Below are positions 33,641 through 44,486 of a stretch of DNA of 64,000 nt, piece by piece; positions within the stretch are counted from its first letter, which is position 1, and every line of letters starts with the position of its first letter. The position numbers and the translations under genes are program-made. This DNA comes from Symsagittifera roscoffensis. Its lineage: Eukaryota; Xenacoelomorpha; Acoela; Convolutidae. The DNA lies in assembly GCF_963678635.1 (NCBI RefSeq), contig NC_087068.1:28398318-28462317 (forward strand), given 5' to 3'. The notes beneath the pieces are model-generated. The model saw nothing but the letters and a program-made list of their open reading frames with translations, ran no database searches and was not told the DNA's origin.

Positions 33641-35390
33641 AAGGATGCGAGTGAGACCTTCCACTTTACAGGCCAGGAAAAGCCAATCTCTTAAGCGCTA
33701 CGCTCCGTCAGGCCCATCAAAAAAGGCAAAGCTTACCAAAAACTGCAGGGCAAGAAAAACAGAGAACTTTATTATCGCGAAAATGGAGACAAAACGGTTA
33801 CCATGTCAGAAACAACCAATGAATTAGCAAACAGTAAAGTTTCGAGAAAATATATCATTGTCTTATTCAACTCCGACAAAAAAGCTTGAATTTTCAAGGG
33901 GAACATCACTTTACCTTTTTTCAACAAAAACTTTTCAGTAGACGCATACCTACATCAAAGGAGGCGAATTGGACACAGAAGCCAAGCAAAAGTGGCCGTA
34001 ATCCCATCCTTCTCAACAACAGGGCTCGAAAACCCATAGATTAACGAGACGGGCACCCCAATCCAAAAATCAAGAAACCGCCAAGCATCAAGAAACCCGA
34101 TTTCAAACCAATAGTGCCGGACAAACTTCACCAACAGGTTGCTTAGCGAAAGCTGAGTTATTCTAATTACCTTTTTTATACTTCAGATTTGAGTGAATGT
34201 GAGTGGACAATTGGTGATTTCCGATGTAGATATGTTGGTAGAGAGATGACTTGTATAAAATTACAAAAAAGACAAAGGGAAAAAACATTCCAATTACAAA
34301 ATTATTTTATGGCAGAATTATTAGTCATAGGCGACGGCGACGACTTACTAGACTCAGCAGCCATTAATCTCTAATTGCTCAAACTCAATCGTACCAGACC
34401 CAATCCAGTCTCTTAGGCAACTACTATCATGATTTAGGACTCGGATTTTAGACCAGGGCTCAAAACTTAACCATCTCCGATGGTTTCAACCCAGACACTT
34501 CTTTGCCGACTACGATTGAGATCATCCAAGTGCATACTTTAAAACCCCTCGTCCCCTTAGGAATATCGGTTCTCCTAAATCTGTAAGGATCTTTGCAAGC
34601 CTTGTATATCCTCCGGACCTCAGGGTTCATATACAAACCCAGTACCTGTAGACTAAAATGAAACTGAGAACTACCAGACTGAATCAAATCATCTTACTTT
34701 GCCTCAAGAAACTCTGGTGGTAGAAGCGATTGAGACAGTTTCTGAATTTCCAAAGGGCAGCACACATTAGACCATATAAAAGACTGCATAATCAAATTCT
34801 AGGATGCAAGAGAAGCCTACGGAGGATCCAACAAACACCTCGCTATGCTCAGTCTCTGTGCTGGAGGAGCTACTAGTTCCGTTAGAACCGAGACAGGACG
34901 TTGGAAGTGATATAGATATCGAAATCGATACCGAAAGTCAATTGATGATCCAAACGGATAAATTCATCAAATAAAATGAAAAGGATGACCATATCTAAAT
35001 TTCATCAAAATATTGCACCAAAATTTTCATCCTATCTTTAATTTAGTACACTGATTAGTACATTTACTAACATTTAAAAACACTGATTAGTAAATTTACT
35101 ATTTCATCATCCTCTTTACATTTCATCATACACTAGCTCGCTGAAAACTTAAATTAATACAGTGGAAAACAAGCTCACCTCAGCTTTTTCTCTTGATTAT
35201 CTCTAACCATTCCATGGGATATTTTGTTCAAATTTTTGCGATTTCGAATCTCCTGTTAATTTTCTTTAAAAAAACTTTGATGCTTGTGGTTGTTGTGATT
35301 TCATATTTCCTTTTTACGGTCACCAGAGAAAAAGATTTGTGGAGTTTCTTACAATTAGTAGTTACTTCAAACTTTCGCCAGTGAGGGAAG

Positions 35391-35444
35391 TGTTGTGATT
35401 TGTTCATTCAATTCTAATTACCTAATTGTTTCGTTACGTCTGAC
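35391..35444 (+). repeat. LTR-like sequence, right copy
   Basis: TGTTGTGATTTGTTCATT then caattctaattacctaattg and cgttacgtctgac; the partner of 32088-32142. About 80 percent similar by eye, so the insertion is old. Confidence 0.55.
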
Positions 35445-36955
35445 ATTGAACGTGCAAGCTCCTTCGGAGTGAATTTTTCCCTGCTACTTTATAGAACACT
35501 CTCAAAACAGTTTTATTTCGTATTCTTTCACCTTAGTTGCTTCAGTTATTTTAGGGGCAACCATTTATTTATCGGTTTTAACGATAAAGTTTTCTTGATC
35601 TTGATGATCAAACCGTGACGGAAAGAGTTTTTGAAATAAAGCTCGTTTTTAAGGTTTGGTCTCCAATAGTTTAATTTCAGGGCTATAAATTTGATAAATT
35701 CATTGATCTAAAGTGTTAATTTTTGTGTAATTTTAGATCTACGAATCTCAACTGTTTTGAGCTTATAATCATAAAAATGTGTTTTCTAAGGGCCGATCTA
35801 AGATATTTTGAGGATAGACCTCTCGAAAAGTTCTAGGATCGGTCGACTAAAAGTAGATACAAAAAATTGTATCAAAGAGTACCCTATGGATGGGTAAGGA
35901 TTCTAGTTTCTGGTTTGATCCCTTTTGTAAAAAAAAAAGGCGTTAAGAACACTTCAAAAAATTCAGAAAAAGTTGCAGAGTATATTCTTCAAGTTACAAG
36001 ATGCAGAAACCAAGCTCCTCGTGCAATTATTTATAGGAGAAGCATTGAGTTTTCACTTTATCTCTGGTATTTCTAACTTCCTGTTGTAATATTAGATTAT
36101 TATTTTTTACCTCATAAATCATAAGGTGATATCAAAAGGAAAGCTGTGGGAGGATAACAAAAAGAGTGGAAACATTTTTATCATTTCTGCTCAAAAAAGT
36201 TTTGTTCATATGCTGGTTTTTGAATTTTTTTTGTTATCTGCAAGGAGGAGTTATTAGACAGTAAGAATTTAGATTGAGAAGAAGGTGTGAGCTCACTGTA
36301 TCGGAAGTGTTCTTTTGCGATCACTTCCCTCAGGAAATTATTTCCTGTCTTATGTTACAGCTTGCCGGCAGTTATTGTGGGTGTGGTTGATTGTGATGGC
36401 AGAAACATTGCTAGTTTCGAGTTGAAAAATACACAAAATCATTTTTTATCATGTTATAGAGGACCTGTTGAATGTTTTAAATGTCCTATTAAATGTGTTA
36501 TTGTCTTGTTTTCCTATTCTACTTTTTCGACTTTTTTCCATTCAAACACAATTTACAATTTTTGTTACTTGTCTTGTGTTAGCTAAACGGCCATTTGCTC
36601 TTTTATGTCATTATAAGTAAATCAACAGAGTTTATATCCCTATCGAGGCTTCCTTGTAACAAACTATCATTATACATACTTAACGTTGCAATTTGAATAA
36701 AAACTGTGGCTGTTTTCGAGTCGGTTTAGTTTTTTATCGGCATACAATGATGTAGTCTAAATCAATCTAGCGTTTTTTCAGACACGGATTGTTTTAAGCT
36801 TGAATATTGAGTTTTCTGATTTTATTTACTGCAAAAATTGACTATTGGATATTTTTTGCAATCAAAACTAATTTGCTTCCTGAAATGTTTAGCAAGGTAT
36901 GAACATTCATACCCGCATCCAGTTTAATAATAGATTATATTACAATTTTAGCACC
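35445..36955. other. No supported gene
   Basis: A 69-codon frame at 35867-36076 has a balanced residue mix (YQRVPYGWVRILVSG near its start) but begins at a non-AUG codon and has no identified splice partners. A frame at 36287-36586 is Cys/Phe-rich and unsupported. Confidence 0.4.
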
Positions 36956-36959
36956 AGTC

Positions 36960-37760
36960 TTAATAGAAGTGAGGAAAATCGATTTTAATCAATTAATAAT
37001 CGATTATAATCTCTCTTTTTGGAATCAAAATATAATTAATTATAATCCATTATAATCGATTATTATCGATTATTTAATCGTCTATTTTTCAATACAATTA
37101 TAATCAATTATAATTGATTATAATCCCTTATTTTTATTCAAATTTCTAATTCACTAGTTTTGCACAAAAATCCATTATAATCGATTATAATTGATTGTAA
37201 TCCACTGTTTTTAAAGTTTTCAAATCAATTCAAATTTATAAAGTTTTTTTCTTTCTTACCCATTAGAGTTGTTTTGTGATAAATATTTTAAGCTTTTTAA
37301 CCACCAAAACATCAGCAAATTGATTTAGTTTCATGATTGATTCGGAAGATTTATTTTCTTCTACCGCGGGAACCTTTCCACTAATATGAAAGGATCTCTA
37401 TGAAACTTTGGTTTCGTGGTGAAACTTTCTGTTCACATGAGCCAAAGTGCTCAAGAGATCTCTCTTTTAGAGATTTTTTTATTGGCCAAAAAAATTATAA
37501 CCCATAAAATATAATTCGAACATAGTTTTGAATTGAAAAAAGTTCAGCAAAATAAGAGGTTACAATCGATTATAATTAATTTCAAGGGGTTTCTGTGAAA
37601 ACTATAATCAATTATAAACGATTATAAGAGATTATAATCTCTTGGAAAATCTCACAATTATAATCAATTATGAATCCTTTAAACATCTAATTTTGGTAAT
37701 TATAATCAATTATAATTGTCAAAAAATCATCATAATAATCAATTATAATCGATTACTTAC
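36960..37760. repeat. Palindromic AATCGATTATAATTGATTAT phrase repeats
   Basis: Two dense blocks (about 36975-37205 and 37560-37760) are made of variants of ATCGATTATAATC and ATAATTGATTATAAT. Each unit is near-palindromic, so the array can fold in many registers. A middle stretch without the phrase (37210-37560) separates the two. Not a simple microsatellite, because spacing and spacer sequence vary. Confidence 0.75.
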
Positions 37761-38208
37761 GCCTAAACATGGATGAGGGTATACCCTCAATTTTTCCTGT
37801 CATCGATTGACACTTCAGAAATTTTCACGTTTTTACCTGTCTAAAATTGACAATTGCACTCTTATTCGCACTGAAAAATTGTCAAAGAAAATGACAAAAT
37901 ACCAAACCAGAAACACATGTAATATCAAAAGTTTATAACTTGAGGGGGATTTTAAACATATCTGACCCATTCAAAGCGTTATTTTATAACTGTTACTCAC
38001 AACCAGACTCTTACTATTATCACTAAGCATTGAGCCTGAGAACCTTGAGCCTAAATTTCTGCGTTGGAAAAAAAATAAGATAGTAGTAAGGATTAAAAAA
38101 TAACACAGAATGTTCCAACTATAGTCCTGAAAAATGTTGGAAAATGCTGGTGTGATAAAAGGGTCTGAATGATAAACTACAACATAGACAAATTCGACAG
38201 TCAAAGTA

Positions 38209-38734
38209 AACAAGACTGCTCGTATCAGGGCGAAGCACTGAATGTTCCGACTGCCTTTTAGGGTCTATGGAGCAGTGATAAGTTAAAAAAATTTAAATGT
38301 AACGAAACAAAATTGAGTTTTTTTTTTAAATTTGAGATTTTTTGTGAAAACATCTCGTTTTATTAAGTACAAAGTGATAGATTTTGCTCCTATTAACAGA
38401 TCAGTTATGGCATTTAAGCTTCCTTCAGCCAAATTGGAACGATTTATAAGACGGATTAAATCTCGCTTACGCGTTAATAGCGCGAAATATATATCGCGTG
38501 TTAATTGTCCCAAATTGGTCAAAATGGAAATCTTTAAATCCCCATAACTTCACAAAAAATAATCACAGGCCAAATATCTTTTCAAATTTAAGCTCAGGTT
38601 AACAAAAATTTTCGAATGATAAAAAAAAATTCCGTCAAAAATGGCTAGTTAAAAAGTCAAAATTTGTCTGAAGAAAGAAAAACTCACCCCGAGCACAAAT
38701 ATTCCGTTAATTTCGTTACAAAAGTCGGAACAAA
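38209..38734 (-). repeat. HINE-like short repeat, full-length, minus strand
   Basis: On the plus strand it begins aacaagactgctcgtatcag (the complement of the family tail) and ends at aaagtcggaacaaat. The hairpin has one change (gggcgaagcactg). The CpG-rich core is at 38472-38500. The only clear full-length copy in reverse orientation in the window. Confidence 0.8.
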
Positions 38735-41199
38735 TAGACAATTTGGACAACAGTTTTTGCAGAAAAATGACTACAAAGACAAAAAACATTAATAAAAATC
38801 AAAAAATGAAAACTTCGCGGAATTTGAAGTTTGAAGTTTTTGATTACCGAAATTTCGCTAAAAAAATACAAAAAAACTGTTTTTGGCTAAAACTAAGTTT
38901 TCGAGACTTCAAGTTAGCATATATGAGCAATTGAAATCCTGATCGCTCTCCTTTATTCGCTCGAAATTGGACTAAAAGCTAAAAGATTTCAGATCGATTT
39001 TTCTCGACGTTATGAACTAAATTTTCGAATTTTTCTCAGCTCATTCAAAATGCGACTAAGAAACATTTAATAAACGATATCACTCTAACCTGTTCGATGA
39101 TTATTTTGTATGGAACAAATTGAAACAAAAAAGAATAAAACACTAAAAACACGCCGCAATACAAAGCTCCTCTCCAAATACATTTAAGTTTGAAGAAATA
39201 TTCTACAAAAACCTATCTTTTGTGTTTTTTTTCCTACAAAGTATCACTTATAAAACTACAGAATAAATATCAAACCAATATCAAGAAAAAATGGTCTCAG
39301 ATTTAGCTGAGTTTAGTTTTCTGCTTTTTAACTAACGGAGTTCAATTTTTTATGCTTCACTAAACTTGGTCAGTTGCACTAAACTTTTCCTTGTTATTGT
39401 TAATTCAAATGTTTTAATCTTTAAAACAAAACAAAACTGTTATCGCTGTTCAGGCAAAACAATGCATATTGTAAAAGATTATCAAAAAAGAGAGATAATT
39501 CAAGAGTGTTGTCCAAAAGATTGGTGATTATTACAACAAATAGTCCAAATAATGACTTCTATAGCTAAACCGTACCTATGAAACAAAACAAGATCTGGAG
39601 TGTTCTGCTATTTAGCAGATCTAGCTATAAAACAGAGGGCTGATCAGATCTGATGCAGAGCTGTGCACATCTTAAGTGACAAAATAAAGACCAAGTACCC
39701 GTATTATCAAAGGGACAATCAGTCGCCTTGTCTTGGCTTTTACAAAGTGAGTGTGAACGGAGCAATATTTCAACACGTAAATTTTAATTTTATTTTTGTC
39801 GTTTTTGATTGTTAAACTTTTCAAAATAAGTTTTATTTTTTTTTGTGGTTCTGACCACTAAAAGTGAGGACTAACTTAGTCCTCGGGATGGTTTTTGTTT
39901 TCTTATTGTTTTTTCTCATGTAAAATCAGGCAACAAAATAGTCGTCACAATGAGCTGAGGGATCTATTTTGAAATCGTTTCTACAGCAAATCGATCGGAT
40001 TTGAACCAATTAGATTTTGATTACTGTCTAGTATAAATAGCTGATTTTCTGATATTAAAGGCAATTTCAACAGATTAAAATTCAACAGATTTCCTGCTCC
40101 ACAAAATAATTGGTCCAGATAAGGTTTTTAAGGTCTTTATTGTGATTTTAGAAGGACGGAACACCTAAAAAAAATCAACAATGTTTGCAAAAAAATTGAA
40201 AACCCAAACACCCCTGTCCAAAAAAAACGACATCCGCCACTGCTACATGAAAAAAATATATAATTTTTTCCATTTAGTTTTTTCATGGAAATGCGTTATA
40301 CAAAAAAAAATTTTAGTTATTGGTGCAATTTTTTTTTGTTATTGGTGCAAAAAACCCAAATTTTACAAAAGTCTAAGTCCTTATTTTGTCATAAAAATTG
40401 GCATTGATTAAATTTCTGACCCCATTCTTTTTTAGTGGTGGTAGCTACTGTTAGTGGAGCGTTTGTTTGTTTGTTGTATGAAATTTGTTGTTAAGCTAAA
40501 AAAAACTTTGTTCAGTAAGCGAAAAAAAAATGAAAGCTTCGTAGCACTTCCGTGTCACTTGAAAAATGAAAAAAATAGAAATATAATATGTGAAAATTGA
40601 AAAAAATTCGAAATTTTGTTATATTTTTTTTAAAGTAATTTTTTATTCTGTTTTTTTTTTGTTTTGATTTATGTGTTTTTAAAAAAAAATTTCAAGCAGC
40701 TACGATGTGAAGTGAACGCCGGCTATTTTTAAAATGACTGATCAAATTATTCATGCTAGGAAATCATTCGACCCAAGCAACGTTATATTTCATTAAATTG
40801 TTGGCTGACACGAACTTTAAAAATTTGTATTCAACCTTGCGTCTAGGGGAAATTTTTTCAAAAAACATGATTATTTTTTACTCTTTTTCTCCTTGAAAGA
40901 AGTGTTATAGTCCAAAAACTACTTCAGGCCTGTTCAACGACAGTCAACTTTTTCAGTGATACGCCATTTTTTTGGAAATCCTGTTGAAACTAATCTTAGC
41001 TTCTCTTGGATTAACCACGTAACCAGACCATCTTGTTAAGATGCTGTACCGCAAATCGCCTATTAACCTAGAAAAATGTTCCATGATTTTGGAATTTACA
41101 AGGGCTGATCTCTCATAAACAACCGTAGCTGAATAAAATTGATATGCTTATTTTCCGTTTAAATTTATTGTGACTCTCATTAGTTTTTTGATCAGTTGG
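38735..41199. other. Anonymous AT-rich DNA
   Basis: Fragments near 39840-39900 (ggttctgacc...cctcgggatgg) resemble the 5' end of the HINE-like family. A frame reading KTKYPYYQRDNQSPCLGFYK ends at a good donor (TACAAA|gtgagt, 39749) but no partner exons could be linked. No gene is called. Confidence 0.4.
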
Positions 41200-41265
41200 G
41201 GCTAAGTTTGGACTTTGTGCATAGTGACTTTGTGCTAAGTTTGGACTTTGTGCATAGTTTGGACT
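41200..41265 (+). repeat. Short tandem repeat, gctaagtttggactttgtg unit
   Basis: The unit gctaagtttggactttgtg plus catagt occurs twice, with a partial third. Period about 35 bases. Confidence 0.7.
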
Positions 41266-41563
41266 TTTCTTGAATAGTGCAAACAAGAAAAACTCAAAAA
41301 GTATTGAAAAAAAATCGATAGATGTCTAGTTATAACTGTTAGCTTCTAGGTCACTGCTGACAATTTGATACCAGAATGGAATTTGACAACACTTGATTCC
41401 TGCATCCCTTCTGATCCATTCCCGACAAACATAGTTGTTCATACGCTTTAAGAAGAGCGAAACCGATTCAAAAACAAATATCACAATTCATTTTTTCTTT
41501 CATCCCGCTGGGAGACTTAGAGTTTTCAAACTTTGAGCTTGAGTTTGAACTGCAAATAAAAAA

Positions 41564-41660
41564 AAAGACTGCTCTCATCACGCCACGCCGAAGCGCTGAA
41601 AAATTTGACTGCCAATTAATGTCAATGGAATAATGTTCGCGTTAGAAAAAATAGATGAAA
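41564..41660 (-). repeat. HINE-like repeat, 3' end fragment, minus strand
   Basis: aaaaagactgctctcatcac then cgaagcgctgaaaaatttg and actgcc follow the order of the complemented 3' end (tail, hairpin, subterminal repeat) with heavy decay. Confidence 0.4.
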
Positions 41661-42099
41661 CTTTCAAAAAAAATTGAAATACTTTTTTTCAATTTTTTTT
41701 TCAAAAATTATCCCAATTTTCAAATATTCATCCCAAGTTTCAAGTACTCCAAAATTCAAACAATGAAATTAGACCGTAAACAGACAGTAAATTATTCAGA
41801 TGTGCAAGGTTTTTTTAAAATTTAGACCACAAAATTAAATTGAAAATCAGTTTTCTCTTGAAACCTCAGAGAAATTGTAAAAAGTATATTACTAGGAGTC
41901 TTTTCTGCTTATCCATCAATACTGAACACATCATAAGTCAAAACAAATGTTATTTTTTCAAAGAATGACTAGATTTTGAGAAAGGTCAGGAGATAAACTC
42001 AACTCACAAGCAGTCTTTTGAACAAACCGCTCATTTCTTAATAACAGACGCAAAATAAATTCCTTATTGATTTTTTCGTCGATAGTATTTTTTGGTCGA

Positions 42100-42136
42100 G
42101 TTACTGCCAATCAAACTTTTGCTGATTGGCAGTAAC
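42100..42136. repeat. Perfect 14-bp hairpin
   Basis: GTTACTGCCAATCA (42100-42113) is perfectly complementary to TGATTGGCAGTAAC (42123-42136) across a 9-base loop, followed by an A-rich run. It may be a structured RNA element or the end of a foldback repeat. No precursor or target can be named. Confidence 0.6.
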
Positions 42137-42409
42137 ACAAAAAAAATAACTCAATGCAGCAGCTCAACCAGAAATTGAATACTTTTTCTGGACGAAAAAG
42201 TTTTTGATCTATATTTGAAATTGAAACAGCAAATGTCTAGCTACTCCAAGTTTCGTGTATTATCGTCATAAATTGTCACTCATACAATTCCCTCTCTGAA
42301 AAATTTTTATGACCAGCAATTTTTCAGGGAAAAGTCACAATGTTTTTCTGTGTGGGAAATAAGTTGGAGAATTTTCTTTGGATTGTTACATTGTGCAGAC
42401 ACTTAGTGT

Positions 42410-42600
42410 CAATGATCCTTTGCCACGGCCAGAACAGTTTTTGAGGACGAGCTCTAACTTGACCTGCAACTTCAAGCCTACCACAGTCTTATCGATTTCG
42501 GCTGCAAAAGTTCTAGACGCAAGAAAGACGGCCATGAATCGCAAAAAGGAGATTTTCAAAACCATATTAATCAGGTCTGGAATGAGGTGAACTACTAGGA
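42410..42600 (+). repeat. SINE-like fragment, plus strand, head missing
   Basis: Shares an ordered set of words with the complement of 42690-42865: gaggacgagctct, acttgacctgca, cttcaagcctaccacag, ggctgcaaaa, gttctagacgc and ggtctggaatg. This gives two copies facing each other about 90 bases apart. An open frame across it (42378-42590) is a by-product. Confidence 0.55.
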
Positions 42601-42689
42601 ACCGACTGTGATTATTGTAGTTCCTGCAAATCGCAGAGGAGCTATCAGTAGGCCTTAATAGTCCTGTCGAGGATAGTCCATTTGTATTA

Positions 42690-42958
42690 TCTCCCTACAT
42701 TCCAGACAGTGTTATTTTGCTCAGCGAAGCTGTTTTTTTGCGCCTCAAGGCAGTTTTTTTTAGCGTCTAGAACTTTTACGTGGTACCACTTTTGCAGCCA
42801 AATTTGGTCAGGCTGTGGTAGACCTGAAGCTAGAGGTCAAGTGAGAGCTTGTCCTCACACACTATCATTGCCATGGCATGGGATCGAATACACGATCTGA
42901 CGTTTTCATAGTGAACGCCTTACCACTCTGCTAAGTGATTAGAGAGGTCTGATAGTTT
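42690..42958 (-). mobile_element. tRNA-derived SINE-like element, minus strand
   Basis: On the minus strand, from about 42945, the sequence ttagcagagtggtaaggcg resembles the A box of a Ser/Leu-type tRNA, and gtattcgatccc about 35 bases later resembles the B box. A body of about 190 bases follows (gaggacaagctctcacttg, ctaccacagcctgacc, ggctgcaaaagtgg, aaaagttctagacgc). The anticodon arm does not pair well, so it is not a working tRNA gene. SINEs with such heads are transcribed by RNA polymerase III. Confidence 0.6.
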
Positions 42959-43108
42959 TTTATTGATTCTCTGCAAATTGTAGAATTAAGCATCATTTAT
43001 TGTTATTTATTTGGTCTTTCGTAAATAAGTTCAAGTCTTTTTGTGTTCGGAGAAAAATTATTACTTCTGAAAAAATTTTTTGGTTCTGCAGGTCCCAGGT
43101 TGATTGTC

Positions 43109-43222
43109 TTGCATTGATTGGCTTGCTTTTTCGGTTTATAATAAACCCGGTCATTAGGAATAAACCCACTTGCATTGATTGACTGGCATTTTCGGTTTAT
43201 AGGAATAAATACGGTCATAAAC
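43109..43222 (+). repeat. Tandem duplication of about 57 bp
   Basis: ttgcattgattggcttgc with ttttcggtttata and acccggtcat occurs twice in a row with small changes (second copy from about 43170). Open frames across it on both strands follow from the duplication. Confidence 0.7.
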
Positions 43223-43547
43223 CCCAATCACAGTTAAGTGTATGCAAGTTTAGATGATCACGAAATTGTTCAGAATCTCTTGATCTACAACTCATTTTGA
43301 ATCATAAGTTGCATAGTTTTTGATAATTCTGCTGAACATAGTAACTTTGTCGAATATGTGTTTTTTTTTAATCAATCTCCCCATTTTTTTCTAAACGATG
43401 TTTCGTATCTTTGTCTTTCTTGTTTAAACCGTTTTTGAGAAAGAAGCAGTTCGCCATTTGACAACTTCATTCGATGTTTTTTCGAAATAATCCCAGACTG
43501 GATCGAATTATATAAATATATCAATTTTCCACAAAGGCGAGCAGAGA

Positions 43548-43735
43548 GGTATCAAATAAAGATAAATTGGATCTCTTTAACCATTCCCCCCTCTGGTATC
43601 TAGTAAAACAAACTGCCACTCTTATGATAAAATAATTCAACAGTTAAGCATATGCGATTTTGCACCTAGTATCAAATCTCTCTCCTTTTGCAAAAGGGGG
43701 CAATAGTTAAAGAGATCCGATAAACTTCTCTAAGC
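43548..43735. repeat. Inverted-repeat element, ggatctctttaac arms
   Basis: ggatctctttaaccattccc (43568) is mirrored by a complement reading ggatctctttaactattgcc (right arm near 43694-43720). Both arms continue with atcaaat and agaga words. A MITE-like structure with no ORF. Confidence 0.5.
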
Positions 43736-43939
43736 AAGCTATTTTGTAAAATGTAAACCACTTCTTGTCAATATCAATTTTTATGAATAGCAATCGTTAG
43801 CTTATAATATTAATTATAGCTTAAATCTGCTGAGAAAAAGCTGGGCTCAGAATATTTGTTTCCATAGGTTTGTTTAACAAAAGCTGAGCTTAGAATATTC
43901 ATTAGCTTTGATCTGTTAAAAACCCGCAAAACTGCAAAA

Positions 43940-44429
43940 ATGGATAAATTATTTCCACGCATAGTATTTTTGAAATCAAATCGCTCAAAAATTGATCAGC
44001 AACAAGTTTTACTCAACTTCACATTTAGTTCTGACCTTCCAGAAAGTTCTCGTGAGACAAATAGCGATTATTTGGACCAAAGTTTAAGTTCAAAACCAGC
44101 CTTGTCACATTCGGAAAAGGACGTTTGTCAAACTAAAAATGGAATGTTCTGTCCGTATCTGATGCATGCTCCAGATGAACAGCAGATTGCTCTGAAGAAG
44201 CTGACCACTCTACCAAGGTAGGACGCTTTCAGGTCAGAGATGGTAATAGCTATTATAGTCCAAGAAGGAATTGTTGAATTTTTTGAAATGAAACTTGCTC
44301 TGCTTAGCTTATCGGACGAACTCCAAGTAAACTGAGTGGTGATAATGAACAAAATGTTGATACTTTTTTTATTCTTGCAGGTTTTTGATTGTAGAAGTGT
44401 CAAAATTTGTAGAACACTTGGTCAAATAG
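43940..44429 (+). CDS. Candidate two-exon protein (108 aa), unrecognised
   Basis: An ATG at 43940 in good context (aaaaATGG) opens 93 codons: a basic N-terminus (MDKLFPRIVFLKSNRSKID), a Ser-rich middle, then NGMFCPYLMHAPDEQQIALK. Donor CCAAG|gtagga (exon end 44217). Acceptor ttattcttgcag, exon 44381-44429, joins in phase and adds FLIVEVSKFVEHLVK before TAG. An AATAAA follows at 44481. The frame would stop at once without splicing, and the spliced join fits without forcing. No family recognised and no signal peptide seen. Confidence 0.42.
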
Positions 44430-44480
44430 CATATACTTATAAGCAAATTTGCTCTTTAGTGAAGTTTTCATCAAGTTTAT

Positions 44481-44486
44481 AATAAA
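44481..44486 (+). terminator. AATAAA polyadenylation signal
   Basis: Lies 52 bases after the predicted stop at 44429, a typical distance for a short 3' UTR. Confidence 0.35.

Larger units (their letters stand above)
32088..35444 (+). mobile_element. Ty3/gypsy-type retrotransposon 2, internally deleted
   Basis: Between the two LTR-like fragments lie a gag remnant (32331-32930), an integrase remnant (about 33040-33640) and a charged tail. Protease, RT and RNase H are absent, so a deletion joined gag to the integrase core. It shares leader words (tctggcgtgaggtgagtacc, attctggc) with element 1. Just after the LTR, TGGCGTGAGG could be a tRNA primer-binding site. The copy is non-autonomous and broken. 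Confidence 0.75.

Noticed and set aside
37971-38213. Minus-strand frame ending at a good donor (CTGGTT|gtgagt) with acceptor ccaacgcag inside
   Set aside because: A plausible single exon (NLGSRFSGSMLSDNSKSLV), but it abuts a HINE-like copy and no neighbouring exon was found.
39650-39748. Exon-like frame KTKYPYYQRDNQSPCLGFYK before gtgagt
   Set aside because: Downstream acceptors all lead to stops within a few codons; no gene could be built.
42885-42955. A tRNA gene on the minus strand
   Set aside because: A- and B-box-like words are present but the anticodon and acceptor stems do not pair; better explained as a SINE head.
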